A DNA stretch of 64,000 bases, taken from the NCBI GenBank assembly GCA_963806015.1, contig CAWDWM010000006.1:372001-436000 (forward strand), read 5' to 3'. Numbering within the stretch: position 1 is the first letter of the stretch; every line of letters begins with the position of its first letter. The translations under genes were made by a program, and so were the position numbers. The notes below the pieces were generated by a model. The model saw only the letters and a list, made by a program, of their open reading frames with translations, searched no databases and was not told the origin of the DNA. This DNA comes from JAOPZW01 sp963806015. GTDB lineage: Bacteria; Actinomycetota; Thermoleophilia; Solirubrobacterales; Solirubrobacteraceae. Positions 47,220 through 56,948 of the stretch are shown piece by piece.

Positions 47220-49940
47220 ATGGCCACGCAACAGGTCAACGAGCGCCTCGCCGCCCTCACCGCCGCCGGCACGAGCATCTGGCTGGACCAGATCAAGCGG
47301 GCGCTCATCAGCACCGGCGAGCTGCAGCGACTGGTCGAAGAGGACTCGCTGCGCGGGGTGACCTCCAACCCGACGATCTTCAACGCGGCGATCCTCGGCT
47401 CCGACGACTACGACGACCAGCTCGCCGAGCTCGCGCGCGCAGGCAGGGACAATCGCGAGATCTACCAGGAGCTCGCGATCCGCGACATCCAGGACGCCTG
47501 CGACGTGCTGCGCGTCGTCTACGACGAGAGCGGCGGCGTCGACGGCTTCGTCTCCTTCGAGGTCGATCCTGATCTCGCCTTCGACACCGATCGCACGATG
47601 GAGCAGGCGCGCGAGTACTGGGGGCGCGTCGACCGCCCCAACCTGATGATCAAGATCCCGGGCACCAAGGAGGGCACGCCGGCGATCGAGGAGATGATCT
47701 ACGAGGGGCGCAACATCAACGTCACGCTGCTCTTCGGCGTCGAGGAGTACGCGCAGGTGGCGGAGGCCTACATCCGCGGGCTCGAGCGCCGCCTGAAGGA
47801 GGGCAAGTCGGTCGACATCGACTCGGTCGCGTCGTTCTTCGTCTCGCGGGTGGACAGCGAGGTCGACAAGCGCCTGGAGGGCGCCGGCCACGACGACCTG
47901 CTCGGCAAGGCGGGCATCGCCAACGCCCGCGCCGCCTACCAGCGCTACGAGCAGATCTTCCTGGGCGAGCGCTTCGCCGCCCTGCGCGACGCCGGCGCCG
48001 CCGTGCAGCGCCCGCTGTGGGCCTCGACCGGCGTCAAGAACCCGGCCTATCGCGACGTGATGTACGTCGAGGACCTGGTCGGCCCCAACACCGTCAACAC
48101 GATGCCGATGGCCACGCTGCTGGCGGCCGGCGACCACGCGGAGATCCGCGGCAACACCGCCGGCGAGGACCCCACCCCCGTCCTCAAGGCGCTGGCCGAC
48201 GCCGGCGTCGACATGGTCGACGTCACCGACCAGCTGCTGCGCGAAGGCGTCGACAAGTTCGTCGAGCCGATGGAGAAGCTGCTGGAGGGCATCGACATCA
48301 AGCGCCAGGCGATCGTCACCCAGCGCCCTTCGTCGATCGACGCCTCGCTGCCCGACGACGTCGAGCCGCGCGTCGCCGAGCGCGTCAAGCAGGCCACCCA
48401 GGAGGACGTCGCGCGGCGCATCTGGCGCAAGGACGACACGCTCTGGGGCCCGGCGGGCCAGCCGGAGGTCGCCAATCGCCTCGGCTGGCTGACCGTCACC
48501 GAGCACATGCGCGAGGAGCTGGCGAACCTGCAGGCCTTCGCGCAGGCGGTGCGCGACGAGGGCGTCAAGGACGTCGTCCTGCTGGGCATGGGTGGCTCGT
48601 CGCTGGCGCCCGAGGTCATCCGGCGCTCCTTCGGCGGGCAGAGCGGGTGGCCGAGCCTGCACGTGCTCGACTCCACCGACGCGGGGGCCGTGCGCAGCGT
48701 GCAGGACGCCATCGACCTCGAGCACGCCCTGTTCCTCGTCTCGACGAAGTCGGGCGGCACCATCGAGACCCTCTCGCTGTTCAAGCACTTCTGGTCGCTG
48801 CGCTCCGACGGCAACGCGTTCGTGGCCATCACCGATCCGGGCTCGGGGCTGCAGAAGCTCGCGAGCGAGCACGGCTTCCGGCGCACCTTCCTCAACGACC
48901 CCGACATCGGCGGGCGCTACAGCGCGCTGTCGTTCTTCGGCCTCGTCCCGGCGGCGCTCATGGGCGCCGACGTGGCCGGACTGCTGGACGCCGCCGGCGT
49001 GGCCGAGCACAACTGCCAGAGCTTCGAGTCCGGCGACGTGTCGTCCGGGCTGTGGCTGGGGCTCGCGTGGGGCGAGCTGGCGGCGGCGGGCCGCGACAAG
49101 CTGACCTACGTCATCGACGCGCCGCTGCAGTCCTTCGGCCTCTGGGTCGAGCAGCTCATCGCCGAGTCGACCGGCAAGCAGGGCAAGGGCATCCTGCCGG
49201 TGGCCGACGAGCCGGTGGGCGCGCCCGGGGTGTACGGGCAGGACCGCACCTTCCTGCACCTGCGCAACGACGAGCACCCCGACGAGGCGACCGACGCCAA
49301 GGTCGCGGCGCTGCGCGAGGCCGGCCACCCGGTGATCGTGCGCGAGATCTCCGGCCCCGCCGACCTCGGGCGGATCTTCTTCTTCGCCGAGTTCGCGATC
49401 GCCACCGCCGGATGGGTGCTGGGCATCAACCCCTTCGACCAGCCCAACGTGCAGGAGGCCAAGGACGCCACCAGCCGCGTGCTCTCCGAAGGCGCCGAGG
49501 ACCAGCCCGACGCCACCGACGACGAGCTGCGCGAGCTGCTCGCCGGCCTCGGCGCGCCGAGCTATCTGGCGGTGATGGGCTACGTCGAGCCCTCCGCCGA
49601 CTTCGATGCGGCCGTGAGCGAGCTGCGCCAGACGGTGCGCGACGCCACGCAGTCCGCGACGACGTTCGGCTACGGCCCGCGCTTCCTGCACTCGACCGGC
49701 CAGCTGCACAAGGGCGGCCCGCCCAACGGGCGCTTCCTGCAGCTGATCCACGACTCGGCGCCCGACGTGGAGATCCCCGACGCCGACTACGCCTTCACGC
49801 GCCTGAAGCACGCCCAGGCGATCGGCGACCTCGAGACGCTGCGCGCGCACGACCTGCCCGCGCAGCGGGTGACGCTCGAGGGCGACGATCCGGCCGGGGC
49901 GCTGCGCCAGCTGACCGGGCGCCTGAAGGGTCTGTTGTGA
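47220..49940 (+). CDS. Fused transaldolase and glucose-6-phosphate isomerase
   Basis: It has 906 residues. Residues about 1-365 are a transaldolase (NPTIFNAAILGS, NLMIKIPGTKEGTPAIEEMI with the Schiff-base Lys, GVKNPAYRDVMYVEDLVG). From about 380 a glucose-6-phosphate isomerase follows (VLLGMGGSSLAPEVIRRSF, STKSGGTIETLSLF, WLGLAWGEL, ISGPADLGRIFFFAEFA). Such fusions occur in some bacteria and link the non-oxidative pentose-phosphate branch to fructose-6-phosphate/glucose-6-phosphate interchange. No other tal or pgi gene is in the window. It starts five bases after the kinase and overlaps zwf by four, so all are one operon. Confidence 0.95.
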   Translation: MATQQVNERLAALTAAGTSIWLDQIKRALISTGELQRLVEEDSLRGVTSNPTIFNAAILGSDDYDDQLAELARAGRDNREIYQELAIRDIQDACDVLRVVYDESGGVDGFVSFEVDPDLAFDTDRTMEQAREYWGRVDRPNLMIKIPGTKEGTPAIEEMIYEGRNINVTLLFGVEEYAQVAEAYIRGLERRLKEGKSVDIDSVASFFVSRVDSEVDKRLEGAGHDDLLGKAGIANARAAYQRYEQIFLGERFAALRDAGAAVQRPLWASTGVKNPAYRDVMYVEDLVGPNTVNTMPMATLLAAGDHAEIRGNTAGEDPTPVLKALADAGVDMVDVTDQLLREGVDKFVEPMEKLLEGIDIKRQAIVTQRPSSIDASLPDDVEPRVAERVKQATQEDVARRIWRKDDTLWGPAGQPEVANRLGWLTVTEHMREELANLQAFAQAVRDEGVKDVVLLGMGGSSLAPEVIRRSFGGQSGWPSLHVLDSTDAGAVRSVQDAIDLEHALFLVSTKSGGTIETLSLFKHFWSLRSDGNAFVAITDPGSGLQKLASEHGFRRTFLNDPDIGGRYSALSFFGLVPAALMGADVAGLLDAAGVAEHNCQSFESGDVSSGLWLGLAWGELAAAGRDKLTYVIDAPLQSFGLWVEQLIAESTGKQGKGILPVADEPVGAPGVYGQDRTFLHLRNDEHPDEATDAKVAALREAGHPVIVREISGPADLGRIFFFAEFAIATAGWVLGINPFDQPNVQEAKDATSRVLSEGAEDQPDATDDELRELLAGLGAPSYLAVMGYVEPSADFDAAVSELRQTVRDATQSATTFGYGPRFLHSTGQLHKGGPPNGRFLQLIHDSAPDVEIPDADYAFTRLKHAQAIGDLETLRAHDLPAQRVTLEGDDPAGALRQLTGRLKGLL

Positions 49941-51469
49941 GCGCGATCGCCCCAGCGGCCGACAACCCGCTCGTCGATGGGCTCGAGCGGCTGCCGGTCC
50001 ACCCGACGACGCTGGTCATCTTCGGGGCCACCGGCGACCTCGCCAACCGCAAGCTGCTCCCGGCGCTCTACAACCTCGCCCACGAGGGCGCGCTGCCCGA
50101 GCGCTTCAACCTCATCGGGGTCTCGCGCTCGGACCACGCCCACGAGGACTTCCGGGCGATCGCGCAGCAGGCCATCCGCCAGTACTCCCGCCGTGAGCCC
50201 GACGACGCGGTCCTCGAGAAGCTGCTCGACGAGGTGCGCTACATCCCGGGCACCTTCGACGACCCGTCGGTCTACGAGATGCTGGGCGAGACGCTCGACG
50301 AGTTCGACAAGGCGGCCGGGCAACGGATGAACCGCTGCTTCTATCTGTCGACCGCGCCGACCTTCTTCCCGGTCATCGTCGGCCAGCTCGGCGACCGCAA
50401 GCTGTGCCATCACGAGGGCGCCGACGTACGCGTCGTCATCGAGAAGCCGTTCGGCACGACGCTGGCCCAGGCCGAGCAGCTCAACCGCGACGTGCTCTCG
50501 GTCCTCGACGAGCAGCAGGTCTTCCGCATCGACCATTACCTGGGCAAGGAGACCGTCCAGAACATGATGGCGTTCCGGTTCGCCAACGGGCTCTTCGAGC
50601 CCGTGTGGAACCGCAACTACATCGACCGCATCGAGATCACCGCCGCCGAGGACATCGGCATCGGGACGCGGGCCGGCTACTACGACAGCGCCGGCGCCCT
50701 GCGCGACCTCATCCAGAACCACATGCTCCAGTTGCTGTGCCACGTGGCCATGGAACCGCCGGTGAACTTCACCGCCGACGAGGTCCGCAACGAGAAGGTC
50801 AAGGTCCTCCAGGCCATCCACGCGCCCACGCCGGAGGAGGTGCACGAGATCGCAGTACGCGCGCAGTACGCCGAGGGCGAGTCGGGCGGCGAGCACGTCG
50901 TCGGCTATCTGCATGAGGAAGGCGTCCCGGCCGACTCCAACACCGAGACCTTCGCCGCCCTGCGCCTGGAGGTCGACAACTGGCGCTGGGCCGGCGTGCC
51001 GTTCTACCTGCGCACCGGCAAGCGCCTAGCGCGCAAGGTCACCGAGATCGCCGTCACGCTCAAGCCCGTCCCCCACCTGGCCTTCAAGCAGGAGGGCTCG
51101 CTCGGCGTGCGGCCCAACCAGCTGATCCTCACCATGCAGCCCAACGAGGGCGTCTCACTGTCGCTGGGGGCCAAGATCCCCGGGACCCGGATGCGCATCC
51201 GTCCCGTCTACATGGAGTTCCTCTACGGGACGTCGTTCCTGTCGCAGTCGCCCGAGGCCTACGAGCGATTGATCATGGACGCGATGCGCGGTGACGCCAC
51301 GCTCTTCACCCGCAACGACGAGGTCGAGGCGCAGTGGCGCATCTGCGATCCGATCGTGCAGGTGTGGGAGGCCACGCCGGGTCCGCTGGCGCAGTACCCC
51401 GCCGGCTCACGCGGACCGGAGGAGGCCAACCGGCTGATGCTCGCCGGGCACGAGTGGCGGACGATCTAG
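49937..51469 (+). CDS. zwf: Glucose-6-phosphate 1-dehydrogenase
   Basis: It has 510 residues from GTG 49937, in a GTGA overlap with the preceding stop. The NADP motif FGATGDLANRKLLPALYNLA, the catalytic RIDHYLGKETVQNM and the substrate-binding EKPFGTTLAQA are intact. It oxidises glucose-6-phosphate to 6-phosphogluconolactone with NADP+, the entry to the oxidative pentose phosphate pathway. The next gene, opcA, begins on the base after its stop, so they are made together. Length is normal. Confidence 0.97.
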   Translation: MSAIAPAADNPLVDGLERLPVHPTTLVIFGATGDLANRKLLPALYNLAHEGALPERFNLIGVSRSDHAHEDFRAIAQQAIRQYSRREPDDAVLEKLLDEVRYIPGTFDDPSVYEMLGETLDEFDKAAGQRMNRCFYLSTAPTFFPVIVGQLGDRKLCHHEGADVRVVIEKPFGTTLAQAEQLNRDVLSVLDEQQVFRIDHYLGKETVQNMMAFRFANGLFEPVWNRNYIDRIEITAAEDIGIGTRAGYYDSAGALRDLIQNHMLQLLCHVAMEPPVNFTADEVRNEKVKVLQAIHAPTPEEVHEIAVRAQYAEGESGGEHVVGYLHEEGVPADSNTETFAALRLEVDNWRWAGVPFYLRTGKRLARKVTEIAVTLKPVPHLAFKQEGSLGVRPNQLILTMQPNEGVSLSLGAKIPGTRMRIRPVYMEFLYGTSFLSQSPEAYERLIMDAMRGDATLFTRNDEVEAQWRICDPIVQVWEATPGPLAQYPAGSRGPEEANRLMLAGHEWRTI

Positions 51470-52534
51470 GTGCCCGGCGTCTCCGACAGCCGCTGGGCCG
51501 CGCAGGGCACCACGCCCGGCGCCATCGAGGCCGCGCTGCGCGAGATGCTCAAGGAGCGCCACGCCGAGAACGAGTCCTTCTCGCCGGCGCGCGCGCTGAA
51601 CATGGTCTGCGTCGTCGACAAGGCGTGGAGCGGCGAGGTGGCCAACCGCCTGCGCCAGGTGGGGCGCTACCACGCCTCGCGCACGATCGTGCTCGCGGTC
51701 GACCCCAAGCGCACCCAACTCGACGCCGTGGCCACGATCGCCAGCGACACGCAGCCCAAGGCCGGCGAGTTCGCCCTGCTGCGCGAGACGGTGATCGTCG
51801 ACGTCGGCGAGAAGCACCTGCGCGCGCTCGACACCATCGTCGACCCGCTCGTGGTCACCGACCTGCCGACCGTGCTGTGGTCGCCCCACGGCCACCCCGA
51901 GGCGGTCGACGTGCTGCTGGACCTGGCCCAGGTGGTGCTGCTGGACTCGGTCGACGACCCCGACCTCAACGAGGCCCTCGAGCGCGCGCGCGAGCTGCTA
52001 CAGAAGGCCTACGTGGTCGACTTGGCGTGGCTGCGCTCGACGCCCTGGCGCGAGCGCGTGGCGGCGACCTTCGACCCGGCGCATCTGCGCCCCGACCTGC
52101 GCCACATCAGCGCGGTCACCGTGCGCCACCACCCGGATTCCGCGGCGGCCGCGCTGCTGCTCATCGGCTGGCTGGCCTCGCGCCTGGACTGGCAGCCGTC
52201 CAAGCTCATCCCGCGCAACGGGTCCCTGGCGGGCAAGGCGCACGCCAAGCGCCAGGACGTCGCGCTGTGCCTCGAGCCCGAGGTCACGCAGAGCGTCCGT
52301 GGCCTCGCCGGCCTGACGCTCGAGACCGCCTCCGGGCGCCACCTCGAGCTCGACCGCGGTCCTGGCGGGCTGCACGCCCGCTATCGCAACAACAAGGGCG
52401 ACGAGCGCGACTGGACCATCCTCGGCGCCTCGCGCGGGGAGGCGGGCATCCTCGGCGAGGGCATCCGCCAGGCGCTGCTGCGCGACACGACCTACGGGCC
52501 GGCGCTCGACGCCGCCAACGCGCTGGCGCCGTGA
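51470..52534 (+). CDS. opcA: Glucose-6-phosphate dehydrogenase assembly protein OpcA
   Basis: It has 354 residues from GTG 51470, directly after the zwf stop. The family is recognised by RALNMVCVVDKAWSGEVANRL, RTIVLAVDPKR, DLPTVLWSPHGHPEAVDVLLDLAQVVLLDS and VTVRHHPDSAAAALLLIGWLASRL. OpcA is needed for zwf activity or its redox control in cyanobacteria and actinobacteria. It closes the operon with the sugar kinase, transaldolase-PGI and zwf. No 6-phosphogluconolactonase or gnd follows; those must be elsewhere. Confidence 0.93.
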   Translation: MPGVSDSRWAAQGTTPGAIEAALREMLKERHAENESFSPARALNMVCVVDKAWSGEVANRLRQVGRYHASRTIVLAVDPKRTQLDAVATIASDTQPKAGEFALLRETVIVDVGEKHLRALDTIVDPLVVTDLPTVLWSPHGHPEAVDVLLDLAQVVLLDSVDDPDLNEALERARELLQKAYVVDLAWLRSTPWRERVAATFDPAHLRPDLRHISAVTVRHHPDSAAAALLLIGWLASRLDWQPSKLIPRNGSLAGKAHAKRQDVALCLEPEVTQSVRGLAGLTLETASGRHLELDRGPGGLHARYRNNKGDERDWTILGASRGEAGILGEGIRQALLRDTTYGPALDAANALAP

Positions 52535-52537
52535 GCG

Positions 52538-53077
52538 CTACGCGAACGGCCTGACCGGATCGCGGCCGTCCCACGCCAGCGATGCGGCGTAGAAGCGCGT
52601 GAAGGCCGCGTCGGTCGCGGCGTCCATCTCGACCAGCTCGAGATAGCCGGGGAGCTCGGCCGTGGTGTCCACGTAGCCGACGCGACCGCCGGTGGGCACC
52701 CAGGCTTCGAACGCCAGCTCGTGGCCCTGCTCGAGGTGACGCGCGAGGTCGGCGTCGTAGTCGAGGGTGCCGACGCCAAAGTGGTGAAAGCCGTAGCCGC
52801 GGCGCTCGATCGCCTCGCGGTAGACGGACGGCTTGTCGTCGTTGGGCTGGATCAGCTCGACGAGCATGTGCCCGGCGTACGCCATGGCCAGGGCGACGTC
52901 GGCCTGAGCCGGCTCGCCGCGGTACGTCGCGCGCTCGCCGGTGAAGTGCGCCAGCAGGAACCAGGGCCCGACCTTGAGCTCCTCGTTCCAGCGGCGCATG
53001 CTCGCGTCGATGTCCTCGACGACGTAGGCCATCTGGAAGATGCCGGTCTGCGGCTGGCCGAATCCGAGCAGGCTCAT
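52538..53077 (-). CDS. VOC family protein
   Basis: It has 179 residues. The N-terminal VOC module begins MAYVVEDIDASMRRWNEEL, and the later one contains GYGFHHFGVGTLDYDADL and GYLELVEMD, with the His of FHHFG and the Glu of YLELVE as likely metal ligands. It resembles methylmalonyl-CoA epimerase/glyoxalase-like single-chain proteins, but the substrate cannot be named. It is encoded four bases after the methyltransferase, so the two genes are probably co-transcribed. Confidence 0.8.
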   Translation of the reverse strand: MSLLGFGQPQTGIFQMAYVVEDIDASMRRWNEELKVGPWFLLAHFTGERATYRGEPAQADVALAMAYAGHMLVELIQPNDDKPSVYREAIERRGYGFHHFGVGTLDYDADLARHLEQGHELAFEAWVPTGGRVGYVDTTAELPGYLELVEMDAATDAAFTRFYAASLAWDGRDPVRPFA

Positions 53078-53081
53078 GGCG

Positions 53082-53840
53082 TCAGGCCTTCCCGCGCGCC
53101 GCCCACGCGCGCATCGACAGCTTCAACGGCCCGTCGCCCACGAGCAGGCGGCACCGCTCGCGCAGCTCGGCGCGGGCCTCCGCATCGAGACCCGCCACGT
53201 AGACCCCCCCGGGCCCGACACCCAGGGTGTACGGCTCCCACCACTCCTCGAAGGTCGCGTGCTCGGCGTGCACCCAGAGCGCGTCGTCCTCGACGTCGTG
53301 GAGGCCGGCCTGGTCGAACAGGGCGGCGAGCTGCCCCTCCCCCGCGCCCGGCAGACCGGACTCGTCGGGAGCGGCGGGGTCGAGCTGCGCCACCGCGCGC
53401 CAGAACGGCGACAGCGGCCCCTGGCCGCCGCCGTGGTCCCACACGCACGCCGCGACGATCCCGCCGTCGCGCGTGACCCGTCGCATCTCGGCCAGCCCCG
53501 CCACCGGATCGCTCATGAAGTGCACGACCAGCTGCGCGAGCGCGACGTCGAACCCGGCGTCCGCGAAGGGCAGCTCCTCCGCCGCGGCCAGCGCCACCTC
53601 GACGCCGGGGTGGCGCCGGCGAGCGGCCTCCACGAACGGCTCGGACGGATCCGCGGCGACCACGCCGGCGGCGCCGAGCCGCTCGACGAGCTCCGCGGTC
53701 AGCGCTCCGGGGCCGCAGCCCACGTCGAGCGCGCGCTGCCCCGCCTGCACGCCCGCGAGGTCGGCCAGCTGGGGCGCGAGCGGTCGCGAGTAGCGCCCCA
53801 TGAACCGGTCGTACGCCTCCGCGGCGACGTCGAAGGTCAC
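53082..53840 (-). CDS. Class I SAM-dependent methyltransferase
   Basis: It has 252 residues from ATG 53840. The SAM motif reads LDVGCGPGALTAELVERLG (residues about 34-52), with the acidic ribose ligand in VVAADPSEPFVE, motif III AEELPFADAGFDVALAQL and motif post-I GIVAACVWD. It is of the methyltransferase type 11 class, which methylates small molecules. The downstream VOC gene is translated four bases later. No biosynthetic cluster is evident, so the substrate is unknown. Confidence 0.9.
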   Translation of the reverse strand: MTFDVAAEAYDRFMGRYSRPLAPQLADLAGVQAGQRALDVGCGPGALTAELVERLGAAGVVAADPSEPFVEAARRRHPGVEVALAAAEELPFADAGFDVALAQLVVHFMSDPVAGLAEMRRVTRDGGIVAACVWDHGGGQGPLSPFWRAVAQLDPAAPDESGLPGAGEGQLAALFDQAGLHDVEDDALWVHAEHATFEEWWEPYTLGVGPGGVYVAGLDAEARAELRERCRLLVGDGPLKLSMRAWAARGKA

Positions 53841-53868
53841 GGCGGCACTCTAAGCGCTGTGACGCCGA

Positions 53869-56658
53869 TCAGGGGGTGGTGCGCAGGAGGGCGAACCCGG
53901 TGTCGGCGCCATTGGCGGTGTAGCCGGCGGCGACGATCCTTCCGGCGGCGTCGAGCGCGACGTCCTGGCCGAATTCGCCGCGGCCGTGGAAGTCCGCGGT
54001 GATGATCCCGTCGCCGTCGAAGCCGGCGTCCAGGGTGCCGTCCGCGTTGTAGCGCGCGAGCGCCATGTCGAGGATCGTGGCGCTGCCGGCGCGGCCGACC
54101 ACGACGATCCGGCCCTGGGTGTCGACGAGCAGGTTCTCCGCGAAGTCGTCGCCGCCGCCCAAGTCGGTCTTGACCGTGCCGTGGTCGCCGAAGGCGGTGT
54201 CGAGGGTGCCGGCGGCGGTGTAGCGGGCGAGCAGGAAGTCCCGGTCGACGTGCGGGCCGAGCGTGTAGCCCGCGATGGCGATGTGGCCGCCGGAGGTCAG
54301 CGCGACGCCGTTGGCGACGTCCTCGGAGCCGAAGTCGGTGACCGCCGTCCCGCCCTGCCCGAACGTGGCGTCGAGGGTGCCGGTGGACGTGTAGCGCGCC
54401 AGGCCGATGTCCTCGCCCGCGCTGCCCGCGACGACGATCCGTCCGTCGGGCTGGATGACGAGCGCGCGGGCGTCGTCGGACCGCGTTCCGAGATCGGTGG
54501 TCACGATCCCCCCGCTGCCGAACCCCTGGTCGCGCGTGCCGTCGGCGTTGTAGCGGACCAGGGCGAAGTCGCCGTCGATGCCGTTGCGGACCGCGAACCC
54601 GGCCACCACGATCTTGCCGTCGGGCTGGACGGCGACAGCGTTGGCCTGGTCGCCGCCGCCGAGGAGGTCGGTCTTGACGATCCCGCTGGAGCCGAAGGCG
54701 GTGTCGGGCGCGCCGTCGGATCGGTAGCGGACAACGCCGAAGTCGAGCGCGGTGAAGCCCGCGGCGTCGGTCCGGCCGACGGCGACGATCCCACCGTCGG
54801 GGAGCAGCGCCGCGTCGTAGGCCTCGTCGTCGTCTCCCCCGAGGTCGGTGGTGACGATCCCGCCGGTGCCGAAGCCCGGGTCGAGCCGGCCCGTCGCGTC
54901 GTGGCGCGTGAGGGCGAAGTCGACGCCCGCGGCGGTGGTGCGCCAGCCCGCGGTCACGATGGCGCCGCCCGGCTGGATGACCACCGCTTCGCCGTGGCCC
55001 AGGCCGCCCACAGGCGTCGAGACGCGGCCGTCGCTGCCGAACGTGGCGTCCAGGCCGGACGCGACGGGCGGCGTCGCGCAGTGGACGGCGACGTCGGTGA
55101 CGTCGGCGCCGGCGACCGTCCCGATGCCGTGCTCCACGGTGCACACCTGACCGGGGCCATGCGGCTGGGCCCAGACCTCGATGTCGTAGGACTCGCCCGC
55201 CGGGCGCGTGCCGGGGAAGGTGAAGCGCCCGTCGGCGGAGACCGGCAGCTCCGCCCCCCGGTCGGTGAGGACGAGCCCGCTGCCGCGCAGGCCGTCGACC
55301 GTGCCCCCGATGGTGAAGGCGGGCGCGGGAGGCGGCCCCTGGTCGTCGTCGACGATGCTGACCGTCGCGCGATGCCGGGCGCCCAGCGCGCCGCAGCGGG
55401 CGTGCCCGAGCGCGACGTTGAACGTCTCGGCCGGCTCGGCCTGCGCGTCCTCGCGGAGCGGGATCTCGACCAGGCGCGGCCCCGCGTCGCCCGGGCCGAA
55501 GCGGACCGTCGTCGTCGTCGCCGTGAAGTCGCGGCCTGCGCGCGCGGTGCCGGCGCGGGCGGTCACCGTCGCGCTCGCGCTACCGCGCGACCCGCCACTG
55601 CGGGTAACGAGCACCATCGGTGCGCGCTCGGACTCGTTCGCGGCGAACCGGGCGTCGCTGAACGCCAGCACGCCCGCGCCGCGGACGCGTCCGGAGCAGT
55701 GCGCCGGCTGCACCGGCCTCACGGCCGGCTCCTTGAACCGCGGCTTGCCGCGACGCTTCAGTCCATGGGCGGTCAGCAGCGGCTCGCGATGTTGCGGGTC
55801 CTGGATGAAGGCCTGCGCGCCGGACTCGCCGCCGCGGTCGTCGACCGCCTCGGCCTCCAGGCTGACGTGCACGGCGAACAGCTCGCCGGTGTGCACGGAG
55901 CCCAGCGGCACCTTCAGGCTGCGCGACTTGTTGAGCACCATCTCACCGAGCGAGCCCGTGTCGCTCTCGTCGGCGTCGCCGTCGACGTCGAAGCGGTCCT
56001 CCTTCCACAGCGAGACCTGCGAGTCCGCGGCCGTCGCCGCGCCGGGCCTCCAGGAGTGTTCGTGGCCCTCGAGGTACGCGACGACCCCGGCGTCGAAGAA
56101 GTCACCGCCCGCCGATGCCGCGTACGCGCGGGCGTGGAAGCGCACGACGGCGCGGACCGGCTCGCAGTTGCCGTCCGCCGGGCATTCCCACGCCGCGAGA
56201 CGGCTGTTCGTGTCGACCGTCTGCAGCAGCGCGTCCGAGATCGTGATCCGCAGCGAGGCGTCACCGGCGCGCTTCTCGTAGGCCTGGTACTCGTCGAGGT
56301 GGGTCACCCCGCCCTTCACCGCTCCCACCCGGACGGGGTTGGGCGGCGGCGCCTGCGCCATCACGGAGTACCGCGCGCCGTCGGCGCTCGAGAACAGGCT
56401 GCCGAACGCCTCGTCACGCGGCAGGAAGTACCAGTACGGGGCGTGAAGCGGGAGATTGAAGACGACCCGCCCGAGCCCGACGGTCTTGCGCAGCGTGCCA
56501 CCCACCTGCGCGCCGTCTGTCACCGGGGCCTCACCGGTCCCCTGCACGACCTTGCTCACCGACCAGAACCGCACGGGGCTCGGGTCCGTCGCCGCTGCGG
56601 CCGACCCGGCGAGCACGAGCGAGAGGCCGAGCGCCACCGCGATGAGGAACCTGCGCAT
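53869..56658 (-). CDS. Large secreted Calx-beta and delta-60 repeat protein
   Basis: It has 929 residues. The signal peptide RRFLIAVALGLSLVLAGSAAAA ends near 24. The first 300 residues are a unique region, followed at about 350-440 by a Calx-beta-like domain (SGGSRGSASATVTARAGTAR, DFTATTTTVRFGPGDAG). From about 550 come seven or more delta-60 repeats of the RYNADGTLD-GFG--GIVTTDLGG form with AIAVQPDGKIVVAG between. Such proteins are surface or extracellular in actinobacteria. No anchoring tail is seen. The repeats have high internal nucleotide similarity and could recombine. Confidence 0.88.
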   Translation of the reverse strand: MRRFLIAVALGLSLVLAGSAAAATDPSPVRFWSVSKVVQGTGEAPVTDGAQVGGTLRKTVGLGRVVFNLPLHAPYWYFLPRDEAFGSLFSSADGARYSVMAQAPPPNPVRVGAVKGGVTHLDEYQAYEKRAGDASLRITISDALLQTVDTNSRLAAWECPADGNCEPVRAVVRFHARAYAASAGGDFFDAGVVAYLEGHEHSWRPGAATAADSQVSLWKEDRFDVDGDADESDTGSLGEMVLNKSRSLKVPLGSVHTGELFAVHVSLEAEAVDDRGGESGAQAFIQDPQHREPLLTAHGLKRRGKPRFKEPAVRPVQPAHCSGRVRGAGVLAFSDARFAANESERAPMVLVTRSGGSRGSASATVTARAGTARAGRDFTATTTTVRFGPGDAGPRLVEIPLREDAQAEPAETFNVALGHARCGALGARHRATVSIVDDDQGPPPAPAFTIGGTVDGLRGSGLVLTDRGAELPVSADGRFTFPGTRPAGESYDIEVWAQPHGPGQVCTVEHGIGTVAGADVTDVAVHCATPPVASGLDATFGSDGRVSTPVGGLGHGEAVVIQPGGAIVTAGWRTTAAGVDFALTRHDATGRLDPGFGTGGIVTTDLGGDDDEAYDAALLPDGGIVAVGRTDAAGFTALDFGVVRYRSDGAPDTAFGSSGIVKTDLLGGGDQANAVAVQPDGKIVVAGFAVRNGIDGDFALVRYNADGTRDQGFGSGGIVTTDLGTRSDDARALVIQPDGRIVVAGSAGEDIGLARYTSTGTLDATFGQGGTAVTDFGSEDVANGVALTSGGHIAIAGYTLGPHVDRDFLLARYTAAGTLDTAFGDHGTVKTDLGGGDDFAENLLVDTQGRIVVVGRAGSATILDMALARYNADGTLDAGFDGDGIITADFHGRGEFGQDVALDAAGRIVAAGYTANGADTGFALLRTTP

Positions 56659-56948
56659 GACGGGACTGTGGAGGCCCCGGATTTCAGTCGGCTTTCGCGT
56701 GTGGGGAGCCGCCCAGTTCGGGCGACGAGGTACATCAAGACGTTCTCAATGACCGCTCCCTTCACGCGAACGCGGAGTGCCGCGAATCCGTCGGCGTCGT
56801 CGGGTCACCGGCCTCTCGGCCGTCTGTCGCGATGCCCGGCCGTCGCGTGTGTTGACGGCAAACCACGCACGTTTGAGCGCAGGGAGTACCGATGTCGCGG
56901 CGGACAGGGCCTGCGACCTTCGTATCCACCCGTCCCCGGGAGGAGACC
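56659..56948. other. Intergenic region between the delta-60 protein and the acyl-CoA ligase genes
   Basis: This 290-bp divergent region shows no gene I can support on either strand; the frames through it read low-complexity sequence typical of GC-rich DNA. GGGAGGAGACC at the right edge is the ribosome-binding site of the ligase ATG at 56949. Promoters for both neighbours must lie here, but no clear -10/-35 pair is obvious. Confidence 0.4.

Noticed and set aside
47112..49850. A 912-residue minus-strand frame opposite transaldolase-PGI
   Set aside because: Antisense to a well conserved enzyme; composition is that of a third-position GC shadow.
48017..51469. A 1150-residue plus-strand frame ending with zwf
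   Set aside because: The first two thirds are out of frame with transaldolase-PGI; zwf starts at GTG 49937.
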